Program-made: the position numbers and the translations under genes
Source: Gammaproteobacteria bacterium UBA4475
GTDB lineage: Bacteria; Pseudomonadota; Gammaproteobacteria; Pseudomonadales; Azotimanducaceae
Length of the DNA: 55,074 nucleotides
Direction: 5' to 3'
Assembly (NCBI GenBank): GCA_002389265.1
Contig: DGOD01000239.1
Location: 1 to 55,074, forward strand
Part shown: positions 27,545 to 36,931 of the stretch, piece after piece
Layout of the letters: each line of letters opens with the position of its first letter
Position numbering within the stretch: the stretch's first letter is position 1
The notes under the pieces: model-generated
What the model was told of the DNA's origin: nothing
Seen by the model: the letters and a program-made list of their open reading frames with translations, nothing else
Databases searched by the model: none

Positions 27545-28765
27545 TCAAGTTTCCTCACGAATTGCCCGAGCCCGTTGCGTCAATGGAAAAATCAGGGCCA
27601 ACCACAGGGCCGTAGCCGCAAACGCCAGGGCCAGATAGTAGTTACTCATCAACACGCCCGCATTTTGCAGACCCACAATCACAACTGATGATGCCCCCTT
27701 CCCTGTTCGATAGCCCAACACATCAATAATTTCCTTGGCGCGATAACGCTCATCAAAAGACAGCGGCACATAGAGCACTTCTTTAGCGGCTCGAAAGATT
27801 GAATAGTCGAAGGCTTTAAATAGAAAAAATGCCAGTCCAACACTCCAGACACTCGGCTCGATGAGTGCCATGCTAATGGCCACCAGATGAACGAGCGGCA
27901 TGAGAATATGAATCCAGCGCAACCCGATGAAACTTAAAGCCAGTGGCGTGATGATAAATTGCAGGGCTAAAACACTGGTGTTCAAAGTACCAAAAAACCA
28001 GCCTTGAAAAGCAGTTTCAGCATTCGGGTCGCCGGCAAATTGAACCGATAACAGTCCCTGAAACTTGTAGTCCAATACCGCCGAGACGAGTTGCGAGGTG
28101 AGCACAATTCCGAGCAGATATGCCAGCGTCGGATTCTCTTTGAGTAAGTGCCACCCCATAGGGTCTGAAGTGGCTGCGCGCGGAGGCATCTCAGGCTCAC
28201 CAAACAAAACATAGCCTGCATTTGACACCAGCGCTGCTGGTAAGCAGGCAATGGCGGCAAATAACACCATAGTTTCGGCTCCATACTCGCCGGCCGTCGC
28301 CCCTACCAAGGTACCACCGATGGCACCGCCAAGCCCTGCGATGCCTGTCACAGGACCATTGACCTGCTTTGCGGTTTTCGACGATAAGGACGAGTTGATA
28401 TAGCTCCAGTATTGTTCGATGAGTAATACGATATAAAATTCTTTCAGCAGAAACAGTACTGGCGTGATCCATTTGACGCCAGTAAGCAGTATCAGGTAGC
28501 AAGCCAGAATCGACAGCCCAGAGCCCAGGGAGGTCACCAGTAGCGTTCGCTGGGGCCCAAGTACGCTTAGTAACCGGCTGTAAAGCCAGACCCCGAAAAA
28601 CACCACGATGGGCATGGCAGCCATGACCAATGGCAATTTATCGGCGCCGTAGGCCGACTTGAACAACACGGTGGACGCCGAGCGAATAAATTCATACCCC
28701 GTCAGGGTAAACATCGCGGACAGGGCCATGAAGGCTGCGACCTTATAGTCTCTCAGGATTACCAT
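27545..28765 (-). CDS. ATP/ADP-translocase-like MFS transporter
   Basis: 406-residue polytopic membrane protein with about eleven or twelve hydrophobic segments. Its text (TVLFKSAYGADKLPLVMAAMP, YWSYINSSLS, FDYSIFRAAKEVLYVPL, AKEIIDVLGYRTGKG) is that of the TLC/NTT-like branch of MFS, best known as nucleotide exchangers of intracellular bacteria and plastids but with many shorter homologues in free-living bacteria. Nucleotide exchange is therefore not assured. It is divergent from serC, with a 285-nt gap holding the serC promoter candidate and a short inverted repeat, and convergent with the secreted nuclease, whose products (nucleotides) would be a plausible but unproven substrate. Confidence 0.75.
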   Translation of the reverse strand: MVILRDYKVAAFMALSAMFTLTGYEFIRSASTVLFKSAYGADKLPLVMAAMPIVVFFGVWLYSRLLSVLGPQRTLLVTSLGSGLSILACYLILLTGVKWITPVLFLLKEFYIVLLIEQYWSYINSSLSSKTAKQVNGPVTGIAGLGGAIGGTLVGATAGEYGAETMVLFAAIACLPAALVSNAGYVLFGEPEMPPRAATSDPMGWHLLKENPTLAYLLGIVLTSQLVSAVLDYKFQGLLSVQFAGDPNAETAFQGWFFGTLNTSVLALQFIITPLALSFIGLRWIHILMPLVHLVAISMALIEPSVWSVGLAFFLFKAFDYSIFRAAKEVLYVPLSFDERYRAKEIIDVLGYRTGKGASSVVIVGLQNAGVLMSNYYLALAFAATALWLALIFPLTQRARAIREET

Positions 28766-28986
28766 CTAGTACCTCTGGCTGACACCGATCAGGCCAGGAT
28801 CGGCTGGACCTAGCAAGTCAACCACATTTTGCTGTTTGATTCGGCCACACTGGCGAGCGACAGTCTATTGTAGCCAAACTTGGGCCACCCGGCACCTTTG
28901 TTAGCGGCAGCGATAATTGAACCCCTTATCGCCCTAATTTTGCGCAACAGGAGTCTATTTGGCGAAAATCAAGCCATGAATTGATC

Positions 28987-29015
28987 TTGACAACGTCACC
29001 CTAACCCCGCACATT
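28987..29015 (+). promoter_or_regulatory. Candidate promoter for serC
   Basis: A perfect TTGACA (28987-28992) is followed after 17 nt by CACATT (29010-29015), a poor -10. The start of serC is 36 nt further on. The strength of the -35 and the spacing make it worth noting; the -10 weakens it. Confidence 0.4.
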
Positions 29016-29050
29016 GCGCTTTTTTCTCCTTTTAGGAATCCCCTGTCATC

Positions 29051-30202
29051 ATGAACCCACCAGTAGTTAAACCGGCAAACCCTCGCTTTTCCTCTGGCCC
29101 CACATCGAAACGCCCGGGATGGTCTATAGCGACGTTGCCCACTGCCAGCCTCGGCCGTTCTCATCGAGCAAAAGCCGAAAAAGCAAAGCTCAATAAGGTC
29201 ATTGAGGATAGCAAGCGCTTGTTAGGTATGCCCGCCGACTATTTGCTGGGTATCGTCCCAGGGTCTGACAGTGGTGCTTTCGAAATGGCGATGTGGACCA
29301 TGCTCGGCGCCCGTGGTGTTGATGTATTGTCCTGGGAGAGCTTTGGCCAAGGTTGGTTATCAGACGCGCAGAAACAATTAAAACTTGATAACGTACGCGA
29401 TCTGGGCGCTGACTATGGCGAATTGCCAGACCTGACGGCAGTGAATTTTGATCATGATGTTATCTTCACTTGGAACGGCACGACTTCTGGCGTGCGAGTG
29501 CCGAATGCCGACTGGATTCCCGCCGACCGCGCGGGGCTGACGTTCTGTGACGCCACTTCGGCGACGTTTGCGATGAATATCGACTGGCCTAAGCTCGACG
29601 TCGTCACTTGGTCCTGGCAAAAGGTCTTGGGTGGCGAAGCGGGTCAGGGCATGATTGCCTTGTCACCGCGCGCTGTCGCGCGGCTCGAATCTTATACACC
29701 CACTTGGCCGCTGCCGAAAATCTTTCGTCTGACCAAAGGCGGTAAACTTATTTCTGATATATTTGCGGGCGCTACTATCAATACGCCATCGATGATGGCC
29801 GTTGAAGACCAACTTGACGCGCTTGACTGGGCAACCCAAATTGGTGGCTTACCGGCTTTGATTGAGCGTAGTGAGGCGAACCTGGATGTGATCGCCAAGT
29901 GGCTATCCACGTCCCACTGGGCTGCTTTTCTCGCCACAGACGAGGCGACACGCTCTAGTACTTCCATCTGTATGAAGATCATCGACCCATGGTTTACCGC
30001 CCAAGATGCAGCCAGTCAGACCGGGCTTATTAAACAGCTAGTTGCATTACTGGAATCAGAGAATGTCGCCTATGACATCGGTGCTTATCGCGATGCCCCC
30101 CCGGGCTTGCGCATCTGGGGTGGTGCCACTGTCGAGAGCCAGGATATTGAGAAGCTTTTACCTTGGCTCGACTGGGCCTTTCACCAAGTTAAAGCGGGTT
30201 AA
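29051..30202 (+). CDS. serC: Phosphoserine aminotransferase, second (alphaproteobacterial) type
   Basis: 383-residue class V aminotransferase converting 3-phosphohydroxypyruvate and glutamate to phosphoserine. The N-terminal [17 protein letters not shown] and GRSHRAK are the marks of the type found in alphaproteobacteria and some archaea, unlike the E. coli-type SerC (about 360 residues, starting near NFSAGPA). The PLP lysine is in [16 protein letters not shown] (about residue 196), and [13 protein letters not shown] lies before it. AGGA is 12 nt before ATG. serA is not adjacent; the next genes are an SMP-30 protein and a TctCBA transporter. Presence of this type in a gammaproteobacterial background suggests transfer. 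Confidence 0.88.
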   Translation: MNPPVVKPANPRFSSGPTSKRPGWSIATLPTASLGRSHRAKAEKAKLNKVIEDSKRLLGMPADYLLGIVPGSDSGAFEMAMWTMLGARGVDVLSWESFGQGWLSDAQKQLKLDNVRDLGADYGELPDLTAVNFDHDVIFTWNGTTSGVRVPNADWIPADRAGLTFCDATSATFAMNIDWPKLDVVTWSWQKVLGGEAGQGMIALSPRAVARLESYTPTWPLPKIFRLTKGGKLISDIFAGATINTPSMMAVEDQLDALDWATQIGGLPALIERSEANLDVIAKWLSTSHWAAFLATDEATRSSTSICMKIIDPWFTAQDAASQTGLIKQLVALLESENVAYDIGAYRDAPPGLRIWGGATVESQDIEKLLPWLDWAFHQVKAG

Positions 30203-30240
30203 CAAATCTTGCCCGGGCGCTTATAGTAGCAGGCAAATCA

Positions 30241-31158
30241 ATGCAGGTATCTGACATGAGCGAGCTAACGGAGATCACCACTGGCCTGGAATTCCCCGAG
30301 GGTCCCATTGCCATGGCAGATGGCAGTATTATCCTTGTTGAAATTAAACGCGGCACCCTGAGCCGAGTTCAACTGGATGGCACTGTTGAGGTAATTGCGC
30401 AGCTGGATGGCGGTCCCAATGGAGCGGCCATAGGGCCCGATGGTCACTGTTATATCTGCAACAATGGTGGGTTTATTTGGCATGACAGAAATGGTCTGAC
30501 ATTCCCCGGCGATCAACCCGAAAATTATTCTGGCGGCCGAATTGAGCGAGTGAATCTCGCCACTGGTGAAGTTGAGACGTTATATACCCACTGTGCCGGC
30601 AACCCATTACGCGGACCAAACGATATCGTCTTCGATCAACAAGGTGGTTTCTGGTTTACTGATCACGGTAAAAATAGACCACGAGACAAAGATCGCACGG
30701 GGGTTTACTACGCGTCCATCGATGGCCAACAGATTAAAGAGGTCATCTTCCCTTTAGAGGCACCTAACGGTATTGGCTTGTCGCCCGATGAAGCCACCTT
30801 GTATGTGGCAGAAACCCCGACTGGCCGTGTTTGGGCCTTTGATATCAAGGCGCCAGGAGAACTCGGCGGGAGTCGGCGCATGCTCGCCCAGTTACCTGAC
30901 TACCATATGTTTGACTCACTGGCGGTCGACAGTGCCGGAAATGTCTGTGTTGCGACGCTGATCACAGGGGGCATCACTGTCCACTCAGCTGATGGTGCAA
31001 CCGCAAGACTCATCGATATGCCAGATATTTTGACAACTAATATCTGCTTTGGCGGCGATAATCTGCAGACGGCTTTTATCACGCTCTCAGCCACCGGCAA
31101 GCTGGTATCCATGCCCTGGCATTGTCCTGGTCTGCCACTTAATTTCTTGAATCGCTAG
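30241..31158 (+). CDS. SMP-30/gluconolactonase-family protein
   Basis: 305-residue six-bladed beta-propeller of the SMP-30 family: GLEFPEGPIAMADGSIILVEI at the start, GGPNGAAIGPDGHCYICNNGG, GPNDIVFDQQGGFWFTDHGK and APNGIGLSPDEATLYVAET. Metal-ligand positions (glutamate of PEGP, asparagine of PND, aspartate near the end in FDSLAVD) are present, so lactonase-type hydrolysis of a sugar-acid lactone is likely. ATG 30256 with AGGT eight bases upstream is an alternative start. It ends 3 nt before tctC, so it probably acts on a compound imported by, or in the same pathway as, the TctCBA carrier. Confidence 0.85.
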   Translation: MQVSDMSELTEITTGLEFPEGPIAMADGSIILVEIKRGTLSRVQLDGTVEVIAQLDGGPNGAAIGPDGHCYICNNGGFIWHDRNGLTFPGDQPENYSGGRIERVNLATGEVETLYTHCAGNPLRGPNDIVFDQQGGFWFTDHGKNRPRDKDRTGVYYASIDGQQIKEVIFPLEAPNGIGLSPDEATLYVAETPTGRVWAFDIKAPGELGGSRRMLAQLPDYHMFDSLAVDSAGNVCVATLITGGITVHSADGATARLIDMPDILTTNICFGGDNLQTAFITLSATGKLVSMPWHCPGLPLNFLNR

Positions 31159-31161
31159 CAG

Positions 31162-32151
31162 ATGCCCAAGCCGCTGCTTAAAAGTTTTATCGCAATCGCT
31201 GGCCTGCTATTCAGTCTGGCGGCTCATGCTGAACTCCTGCCAAAGACCCACTTTCTTATTCCTGCGGGGCCTGGTGGCGGCTGGGACGGCACTGCTCGCG
31301 GTATTGGTGAAGCACTGGTAAAGTCGGGGCTGGTCAAGGATGTCTCATTTGAGAATCTCTCAGGTGGTGGCGGCGGCCGAGCTATTGCCAAACTGATCGA
31401 ATCTGCCGAGCGCCAGCCTTACACGTTATTGATGAATTCGACCCCCATGGTGGTGAGGTCACTCCAAAAAGTCTTTCCACAATCCTTTCGAGATCTTGTA
31501 CCCATCGCTGCGGTCATTGCTGACTACAGTGTTTTCGTAGTTCCTAAGGACTCGAAGCTCATGAATTTCAGTGACGTTGTCCAAGCCTTTAACGCTAACC
31601 CCCGGTCGGTGAAGGTCGCTGGCGGTTCAGTTCGAGGCAGTACCGATCACTTTATTTTCGCGCGTGCCATCGAGATGGCGGGCGGTGACCCCAGCAAGGT
31701 GGTCTATATCGCCTACGACGGCGGCGGGAAGGCAATGGCAGGCATTCTCTCGCACGAGTCCCACTTGCTCTCTACGGGACTCAGTGAAGCCATCGATATG
31801 GCTCGCGCCGGTGAAGTCCGGGTGATCGCCATCACCGCATTACAGCGCCTAATTGATGCACCTGATTTTCCAACCCTCGCTGAGCAGGGCTACGCACTTG
31901 AATTTTCCAATTGGCGCGGGGTCTTTGCGGCGAAGGGCCTGCCGCCACAACGCTATCTGGACATGATGGAGACCATCGAAAGCGTCGTTGCGACGCCTGC
32001 CTTCGAAGCCGTTAGACGCAGGAATAGCTGGACCCTGCAACTCAAACAGGGTGATGATTTCTATCATTTCCTTGAACAGCAGGAACTTGAAATTGGCACC
32101 TTGATGCGCCAACTAGGGTTTTTGCGCCCCCTGCCCCCATCGGGACAGTAA
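31162..32151 (+). CDS. TctC/Bug-family periplasmic substrate-binding protein
   Basis: 329 residues with a clear signal peptide (LLKSFIAIAGLLFSLAAHA). The family's first ligand loop is PAGPGGGWDGTARGIGEAL, followed by SFENLSGGGGGRAIAKL and the second loop ending KVAGGSVRGSTDHF. Bug proteins trap carboxylates such as citrate or tricarballylate in the periplasm for tripartite tricarboxylate transporters. The gene begins 3 nt after the SMP-30 gene and is followed by tctB after 5 nt. The particular carboxylate cannot be read from sequence. Confidence 0.92.
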   Translation: MPKPLLKSFIAIAGLLFSLAAHAELLPKTHFLIPAGPGGGWDGTARGIGEALVKSGLVKDVSFENLSGGGGGRAIAKLIESAERQPYTLLMNSTPMVVRSLQKVFPQSFRDLVPIAAVIADYSVFVVPKDSKLMNFSDVVQAFNANPRSVKVAGGSVRGSTDHFIFARAIEMAGGDPSKVVYIAYDGGGKAMAGILSHESHLLSTGLSEAIDMARAGEVRVIAITALQRLIDAPDFPTLAEQGYALEFSNWRGVFAAKGLPPQRYLDMMETIESVVATPAFEAVRRRNSWTLQLKQGDDFYHFLEQQELEIGTLMRQLGFLRPLPPSGQ

Positions 32152-32156
32152 GCAAT

Positions 32157-32642
32157 ATGGTGTCCATAACCAGTGCCCGACTTGGCGGCATCTTATTTCT
32201 TATCTTGTGTGTCGCTTACGGCATTTATGCTGATGACATTCACTTGGACTACTGGTCTGAGCAAGAGGTGTTTAACGCTCGGTCTATGCCCTATTTTATC
32301 GCAGTCGTGGGGAGCTTCTGCGCTATTTTACTGATACTGGTGCCGGCACCTAAGACCGACTGGTCTGCCGTCCTGAACCTTAACTGGTTACCAGCGTGTC
32401 TGTTGCTGGTGATAATGAGCGGTTATGGCATTCTGTTGGAGCCACTGGGTTTCGTCATTGCCACCATTTTGTTGCTGATTACCGCCTTTCTAGTCCTGGG
32501 TGTCAGGTCGTTTCGAGCACCGTTGTTGGTCGCTGCCACGATAGCCATGGCCTTTTGGCTATTGATGGACCAATTAGGTATTTATCTGGCGCCTGGCGCC
32601 ATTCCCGAGCAGTTATTCCAGTACCTGGGAGGCGCAGGATAA
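32157..32642 (+). CDS. TctB-family small membrane subunit
   Basis: 161 residues with four hydrophobic segments (about 8-25, 48-66, 80-95, 100-150), the layout of TctB. It has low conservation, as usual for the family, but its position between tctC and tctA is decisive. Its TAA shares a base with the tctA ATG (TAATG), so the two membrane subunits are translationally coupled. Confidence 0.9.
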   Translation: MVSITSARLGGILFLILCVAYGIYADDIHLDYWSEQEVFNARSMPYFIAVVGSFCAILLILVPAPKTDWSAVLNLNWLPACLLLVIMSGYGILLEPLGFVIATILLLITAFLVLGVRSFRAPLLVAATIAMAFWLLMDQLGIYLAPGAIPEQLFQYLGGAG

Positions 32643-34138
32643 TGCTCGATGGCTTATTTATCGGCTTGCAAACAGTCCTGACGTTACACAACCTGATATT
32701 GGTGTTCGCCGGATGTGCTACAGGTACGTTGATCGGCATGTTGCCCGGTCTGGGACCAATCACCGCCATCGCCCTGATGATACCTATTACTTATGGCTTT
32801 GACCCGAGCAGTGGCATGATTCTACTCGCCGGCGTCTATTACGGCGCCATCTTTGGCGGCAGCACCTCATCGATTCTGATCAATGCACCAGGCGTGGCCG
32901 GTACAGTTGCCACGGCCTTTGATGGCTACCCCATCGCCCGCAACGGCCAGCCCGGCAAAGCCCTCGCCATTGCTGCCTATTCGTCCTTCGCGGGAGGCAC
33001 TCTCGCTGCCCTTCTTCTCGCCGGGACAGCACCTTTCCTGGCAGATTTGTCTCTCGGATTTCAATCCGCAGACTATTTTGCGTTGATGCTCTTGGGCCTG
33101 ACGCTGGTTTCTGCCTTTTCCAGCCAGGGTGAGTATCTCAAGGCGCTGATGATGACCTGCTTTGGATTGATGTTATCTACCGTCGGTACCGACCTCTCTG
33201 CGGGTGTTCAACGTTTTACTTTCGGGCGCATGGACCTAATCGACGGCATTTCATTTCTGATGCTGGCGATGGCCACATTCGCGCTATCCGAGGCGGTCAT
33301 GATGGTTTTGCAGTCTACCCGTGCCAAGGAACCGACAATACGTCTGCATAAGACCAGTCTGCACCTGTCTCTACCAGAGCTTAGGGCAATCATTCCGACT
33401 GTTTCCCGCTCTTCGGTCCTCGGCTTTTTTGTGGGTGTTTTGCCGGGCGCGGGCGCGACCATCGCTTCGTTCCTGGCCTATGGCGTTGAACGTAATCTGG
33501 CGACCAGTGAGGATCAAAAACAATTCGGCCAGGGCTCTATCAAGGGACTTGCGGCACCTGAAGCAGCCAACAATGCCGCCTGCACTGGATCATTCGTGCC
33601 ATTGCTGACCTTGGGCATTCCGGGATCTGGCACCACGGCCATTCTGCTTGGCGCCCTGCTCGCTTATGGCATCCAGCCAGGACCGCGGCTGTTCATCGAT
33701 GAACCGGAAATATTCTGGTCGGTGATCGTCTCCATGTACTTTGGCAACTTGATGCTGTTAGTCCTGAATCTACCCTTAATACCCTATATCGCTCGCCTGC
33801 TACTGGTGCCACGGCAGTATCTCATCCCAATTATCATGTTTTTTTCCCTGATGGGGGTTTATCTGGTCTCCTTCAATGTCTTCGACATTCAGATGATGGT
33901 TTTTATCGCCATCTGCGCCGTGTTATTGCGACTGCTGCAATTCCCGATGGCGCCCTTACTCCTCGGCTTTATCCTCGGCGGTATGCTTGAAGATAATCTA
34001 CGCCGAGCGCTTGCTGTGGCCGATGGACAATTTAGTTTTTTGTGGGACCGCCCAACCACTGTCGTGCTGATGAGTTTGGTCGTGATCGCCATTTTGATCC
34101 CCATGACACGTGCACTATGGCCAAAATCCAGCCGCTAA
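32642..34138 (+). CDS. TctA-family large permease
   Basis: 498 residues, about twelve membrane segments. Family motifs are plain: GMLPGLGPITAIALMIPITYG near residue 33, YYGAIFGGSTSSILINAPG near 67, GFFVGVLPGAGATIASFLAYG in the second repeat, and NAACTGSFVPLLTLGIPGSGTTAILLGAL. It forms the carboxylate/proton or sodium symport channel with TctB and receives substrate from TctC. The start at 32642 overlaps the tctB stop; a longer frame upstream lies inside tctB in another reading frame and is rejected. Confidence 0.95.
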   Translation: MLDGLFIGLQTVLTLHNLILVFAGCATGTLIGMLPGLGPITAIALMIPITYGFDPSSGMILLAGVYYGAIFGGSTSSILINAPGVAGTVATAFDGYPIARNGQPGKALAIAAYSSFAGGTLAALLLAGTAPFLADLSLGFQSADYFALMLLGLTLVSAFSSQGEYLKALMMTCFGLMLSTVGTDLSAGVQRFTFGRMDLIDGISFLMLAMATFALSEAVMMVLQSTRAKEPTIRLHKTSLHLSLPELRAIIPTVSRSSVLGFFVGVLPGAGATIASFLAYGVERNLATSEDQKQFGQGSIKGLAAPEAANNAACTGSFVPLLTLGIPGSGTTAILLGALLAYGIQPGPRLFIDEPEIFWSVIVSMYFGNLMLLVLNLPLIPYIARLLLVPRQYLIPIIMFFSLMGVYLVSFNVFDIQMMVFIAICAVLLRLLQFPMAPLLLGFILGGMLEDNLRRALAVADGQFSFLWDRPTTVVLMSLVVIAILIPMTRALWPKSSR

Positions 34139-34268
34139 TCTAAGCCAAACACTTGTTCTGGCGTCATGCACACAGTATCGTAGCCGCTATACTGATCACT
34201 CCTATAGAGAGCTTCCCGTCGCCACAATCTAACATCCAACAGCCCGTTTTTTACCTTTCCAATCAGGC

Positions 34269-35384
34269 GTGGCCCAGAGTGGAGAACCAAACTGCGCAGC
34301 TAGTCGAGAACCCTCTTTGCTGAGTGTCAGCGCAAGCACCCAGGATAATCTCGAACGCTTGGGTTGGGATACATTTTTCAGCGCACAAGCCGCCGACCAC
34401 CCTGGACTGATACCGGCTCGGGTCAGTCGGCCTGACCTTAACCGTTATCATCTACTGTCAGCGACAGGGCCACTGGTTGGGCTGCTACCAGGTCGTGCGC
34501 GCTCCGCCGGTCAATCCAAAGCTGACTTACCTACGGTGGGAGATTGGGTGCTGGTGAGCCCTATTGAAGAGGGTCAGGAGGATGCAGATGCTGTTCCAAC
34601 CGTATTAATCGAAGTGACTCTCAATCGCAAGAGTAAGTTCTCTCGAAAAGAAGCCGGAGAACGCTACGACGAACAGGTGGTCGCCGCCAATATTGACACC
34701 GTCTTTCTAGTCACTGGCCTAGACGATAACTTCAATGTGAAACGTATAGAACGCTATCTGCTGTTGGCCTGGACCAGCGGCGCGAGTCCGGTCATCGTTC
34801 TGAGTAAAGTCGACTTATGCGAGAACCTGCCGCCAAGGCTGGATAAGGTCGAAAAAATCGCCATGAAAACTCCCATTCACGTGGTCAGCGCCACGAATGG
34901 CCAAGGAATGGAGGGGCTGCGCGAATACGTCACAAGGGGTAAAACTGTGGCTCTGCTGGGGTCTTCCGGCGTCGGCAAATCAACGATCACGAATTACCTA
35001 CTGGGACACGATCATTTTGACACCGGTGCGGTGCGCGAAGGTGACAGCCGTGGTCGGCATACCACCACGTTTCGAGAGCTTTGTCAGCTTGATAGCGGCG
35101 GGATGCTCATCGATACCCCTGGAATGCGCGAGATCCAGATATGGGCAGACCAGGAAACGTTGACTGCCAGCTTCAGTGATATCGCTGATCTGGCACTCAC
35201 CTGTAAGTTTAATGACTGCCAGCACCATACGGAACCTCACTGCGCTGTCAGCAAAGCCATTGCTACCGGCGATTTACCGCAAGCCCGCTTGGATACCTTT
35301 CGCAAATTTAAAGCTGAGCTCACTATTCTCACCGCTCGCAATAGTCATCAGAACAAGGCATCAAAACGACCGGTAAAAAAATAG
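34269..35384 (+). CDS. rsgA: Small-ribosomal-subunit GTPase RsgA
   Basis: 371-residue circularly permuted GTPase that helps late 30S maturation. Order of parts: N-terminal OB-fold (GDWVLVSPIEEG), G4 VLSKVDLC, G5-like SATNGQG, G1 GSSGVGKSTI, G3 DTPGMREI, then the C-terminal zinc finger with C and H in ADLALTCKFNDCQHHTEPHCAV. Start codon is uncertain: GTG at 34269 gives the longest protein, TTG at 34317 is also possible; no ATG exists before the OB-fold. The gene stands alone between tctA and a bidirectional terminator, without the orn neighbour seen in enterics. Confidence 0.92.
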   Translation: MAQSGEPNCAASREPSLLSVSASTQDNLERLGWDTFFSAQAADHPGLIPARVSRPDLNRYHLLSATGPLVGLLPGRARSAGQSKADLPTVGDWVLVSPIEEGQEDADAVPTVLIEVTLNRKSKFSRKEAGERYDEQVVAANIDTVFLVTGLDDNFNVKRIERYLLLAWTSGASPVIVLSKVDLCENLPPRLDKVEKIAMKTPIHVVSATNGQGMEGLREYVTRGKTVALLGSSGVGKSTITNYLLGHDHFDTGAVREGDSRGRHTTTFRELCQLDSGGMLIDTPGMREIQIWADQETLTASFSDIADLALTCKFNDCQHHTEPHCAVSKAIATGDLPQARLDTFRKFKAELTILTARNSHQNKASKRPVKK

Positions 35385-35459
35385 CCACCTGATACTTTAT
35401 GGATCAATAGAACATTTTAGTTGCCCCGTGAAGGCCGCTGAGGCATAAACATCGGGCAT

Positions 35460-35488
35460 AAAAAAAGAGGCTAAATGCCTCTTTTTTT
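35460..35488. terminator. Bidirectional intrinsic terminator between rsgA and the TonB operon
   Basis: Perfect 12-bp stem (35460-35471 with 35477-35488), 5-nt loop TAAAT, and seven A/T on each outer side. It ends rsgA on the plus strand and the six-gene TonB operon on the minus strand. Confidence 0.93.
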
Positions 35489-35515
35489 ATAGGTAAGCCG
35501 TGAAAAACCTGGTTG

Positions 35516-36922
35516 TCAGGCCTCCAACATCTTCCTCAGTTCTTCCTGGCGATACTTCTCGCCTGCGATATACTTCAAATACCGCTTCGCGCTCTTCTCC
35601 ATATCCTTGTCTTTAGCCGCTTCTCTAAAAGACTTAGACGCCGAGTCCCATCGTTCCAACTGCATCTGGGAAATCCCCAGCCAGAAGTGGGCGTTACTCT
35701 CGTTTTTCACGTCGTTATCCAATGCTTTCTCATAGGCCACGATGGCTTCTTTATGACGATCTTCGTTAGCCAGAGCCTGTGCCAGGCGATAGTAGTTATC
35801 GCCCTCTTCGGATATTTTCGCCGCTTCGCGCCAGGCCTCTATCGCCTTACCCATATCCTGAGACATCGTGTAAGAGGTGCCCAGGAGCTTCATGTTCTTT
35901 TCGTCTTTCTTTACCAGCTTCGCTTTGATGCCTTTCTCAAGTACCACTGCCGCCTCATAGGGTACTTCAGCATTCAATAGTCGTTGAGCTAGCATAACGA
36001 CTTCACTTTCTTTAACCAGCATACCCTGACTATAGGCCGCGTAATAAGCAGACAGCGACTTGTCATCCCAACCCTTCTCAGAATACATCCCGGCCAAGTG
36101 CATCCAGTACTGTTTCTTCGGATATACAGCGATGAGCCGTTCAAGCACATTAATCACATTATCGTAATCCTTCAGCTCGTTATAAATAACGACCTGAATG
36201 TACCACCAATTTTCTTTCATTGGCCGACATTCTGGAACTGCTGTTTGTGCAGCTATAGCAGCCGCCTTGCTCTGCTCGCACTCAAGGGCAACGATTTTTT
36301 CAACTGCCAGCGCTTCTTTGAGCGCATTCTTGAACTCTTCAAGCTGATAGTACGCAGTGGCACGAATGAACGTTACGCCAGCATCGGGGCTACCACGAAG
36401 CTCTTCCCAGCGATCCATATAGCCGATCGCCTTGCGGTAATCTTCCTTTGAATAGTACAACTGGAACAAAGACCGCAGCGTTGACAACTCCAATGCTTCA
36501 GTAATTTCCTGTTTCAGCACCATCTCATAGGCTTTTAATGTGCTCGGAATATCTTCGAGCGTATAGTATGCAAACGCCAAGGTGTTCCAGATTTGGGCCA
36601 GCTCATAACTATTGACGCCGCGTCGCTCCATAAGATCCTTGAGAATCTCAATCGCTTTACGTGGATCTGCCACCACGTCTGGCTTGACCTCTCCCTCGGC
36701 GAGAGGAATCGAATCTGGATCAATCAGAATTTGCGCCTCAGACAGTGTCTTGTAAGTCCGTTCGCGCATCGCAGGCACCCGGCGAGTTTCCTTTTTCTTG
36801 TCAGCTGCCTGCACAGTGCCCGTGGACATAAACCCTTGGGAAAGGCCAGTCATCATGACTGGCGCACTCCAGAGCACGCAAAGGGCTACGAGAAAACCAA
36901 TATTTACAGATAATTTCTTCAT
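35516..36922 (-). CDS. Exported TPR-repeat protein of the TonB operon
   Basis: 468 residues: a signal peptide (KLSVNIGFLVALCVLW...) and then a chain of tetratricopeptide-like helices from about residue 60 to the end (for example LAQIWNTLAFAYYTLEDIP, SNAHFWLGISQMQLERWDSASKSF). It is the last gene of the operon, as in Vibrio-type TonB2 clusters where a TPR protein follows TonB; it is probably periplasmic and may bridge TonB to peptidoglycan or receptors. ATG 36922 is chosen over a GTG at 36931. Nine bases separate it from the tonB stop. Confidence 0.87.
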   Translation of the reverse strand: MKKLSVNIGFLVALCVLWSAPVMMTGLSQGFMSTGTVQAADKKKETRRVPAMRERTYKTLSEAQILIDPDSIPLAEGEVKPDVVADPRKAIEILKDLMERRGVNSYELAQIWNTLAFAYYTLEDIPSTLKAYEMVLKQEITEALELSTLRSLFQLYYSKEDYRKAIGYMDRWEELRGSPDAGVTFIRATAYYQLEEFKNALKEALAVEKIVALECEQSKAAAIAAQTAVPECRPMKENWWYIQVVIYNELKDYDNVINVLERLIAVYPKKQYWMHLAGMYSEKGWDDKSLSAYYAAYSQGMLVKESEVVMLAQRLLNAEVPYEAAVVLEKGIKAKLVKKDEKNMKLLGTSYTMSQDMGKAIEAWREAAKISEEGDNYYRLAQALANEDRHKEAIVAYEKALDNDVKNESNAHFWLGISQMQLERWDSASKSFREAAKDKDMEKSAKRYLKYIAGEKYRQEELRKMLEA

Positions 36923-36931
36923 CGTATGCAC

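Noticed and set aside
32396..32641. The upstream extension of the TctA frame
   Set aside because: It lies inside tctB in another frame; the tctA start at 32642 gives the conserved N-terminus and overlaps the tctB stop in the usual way.
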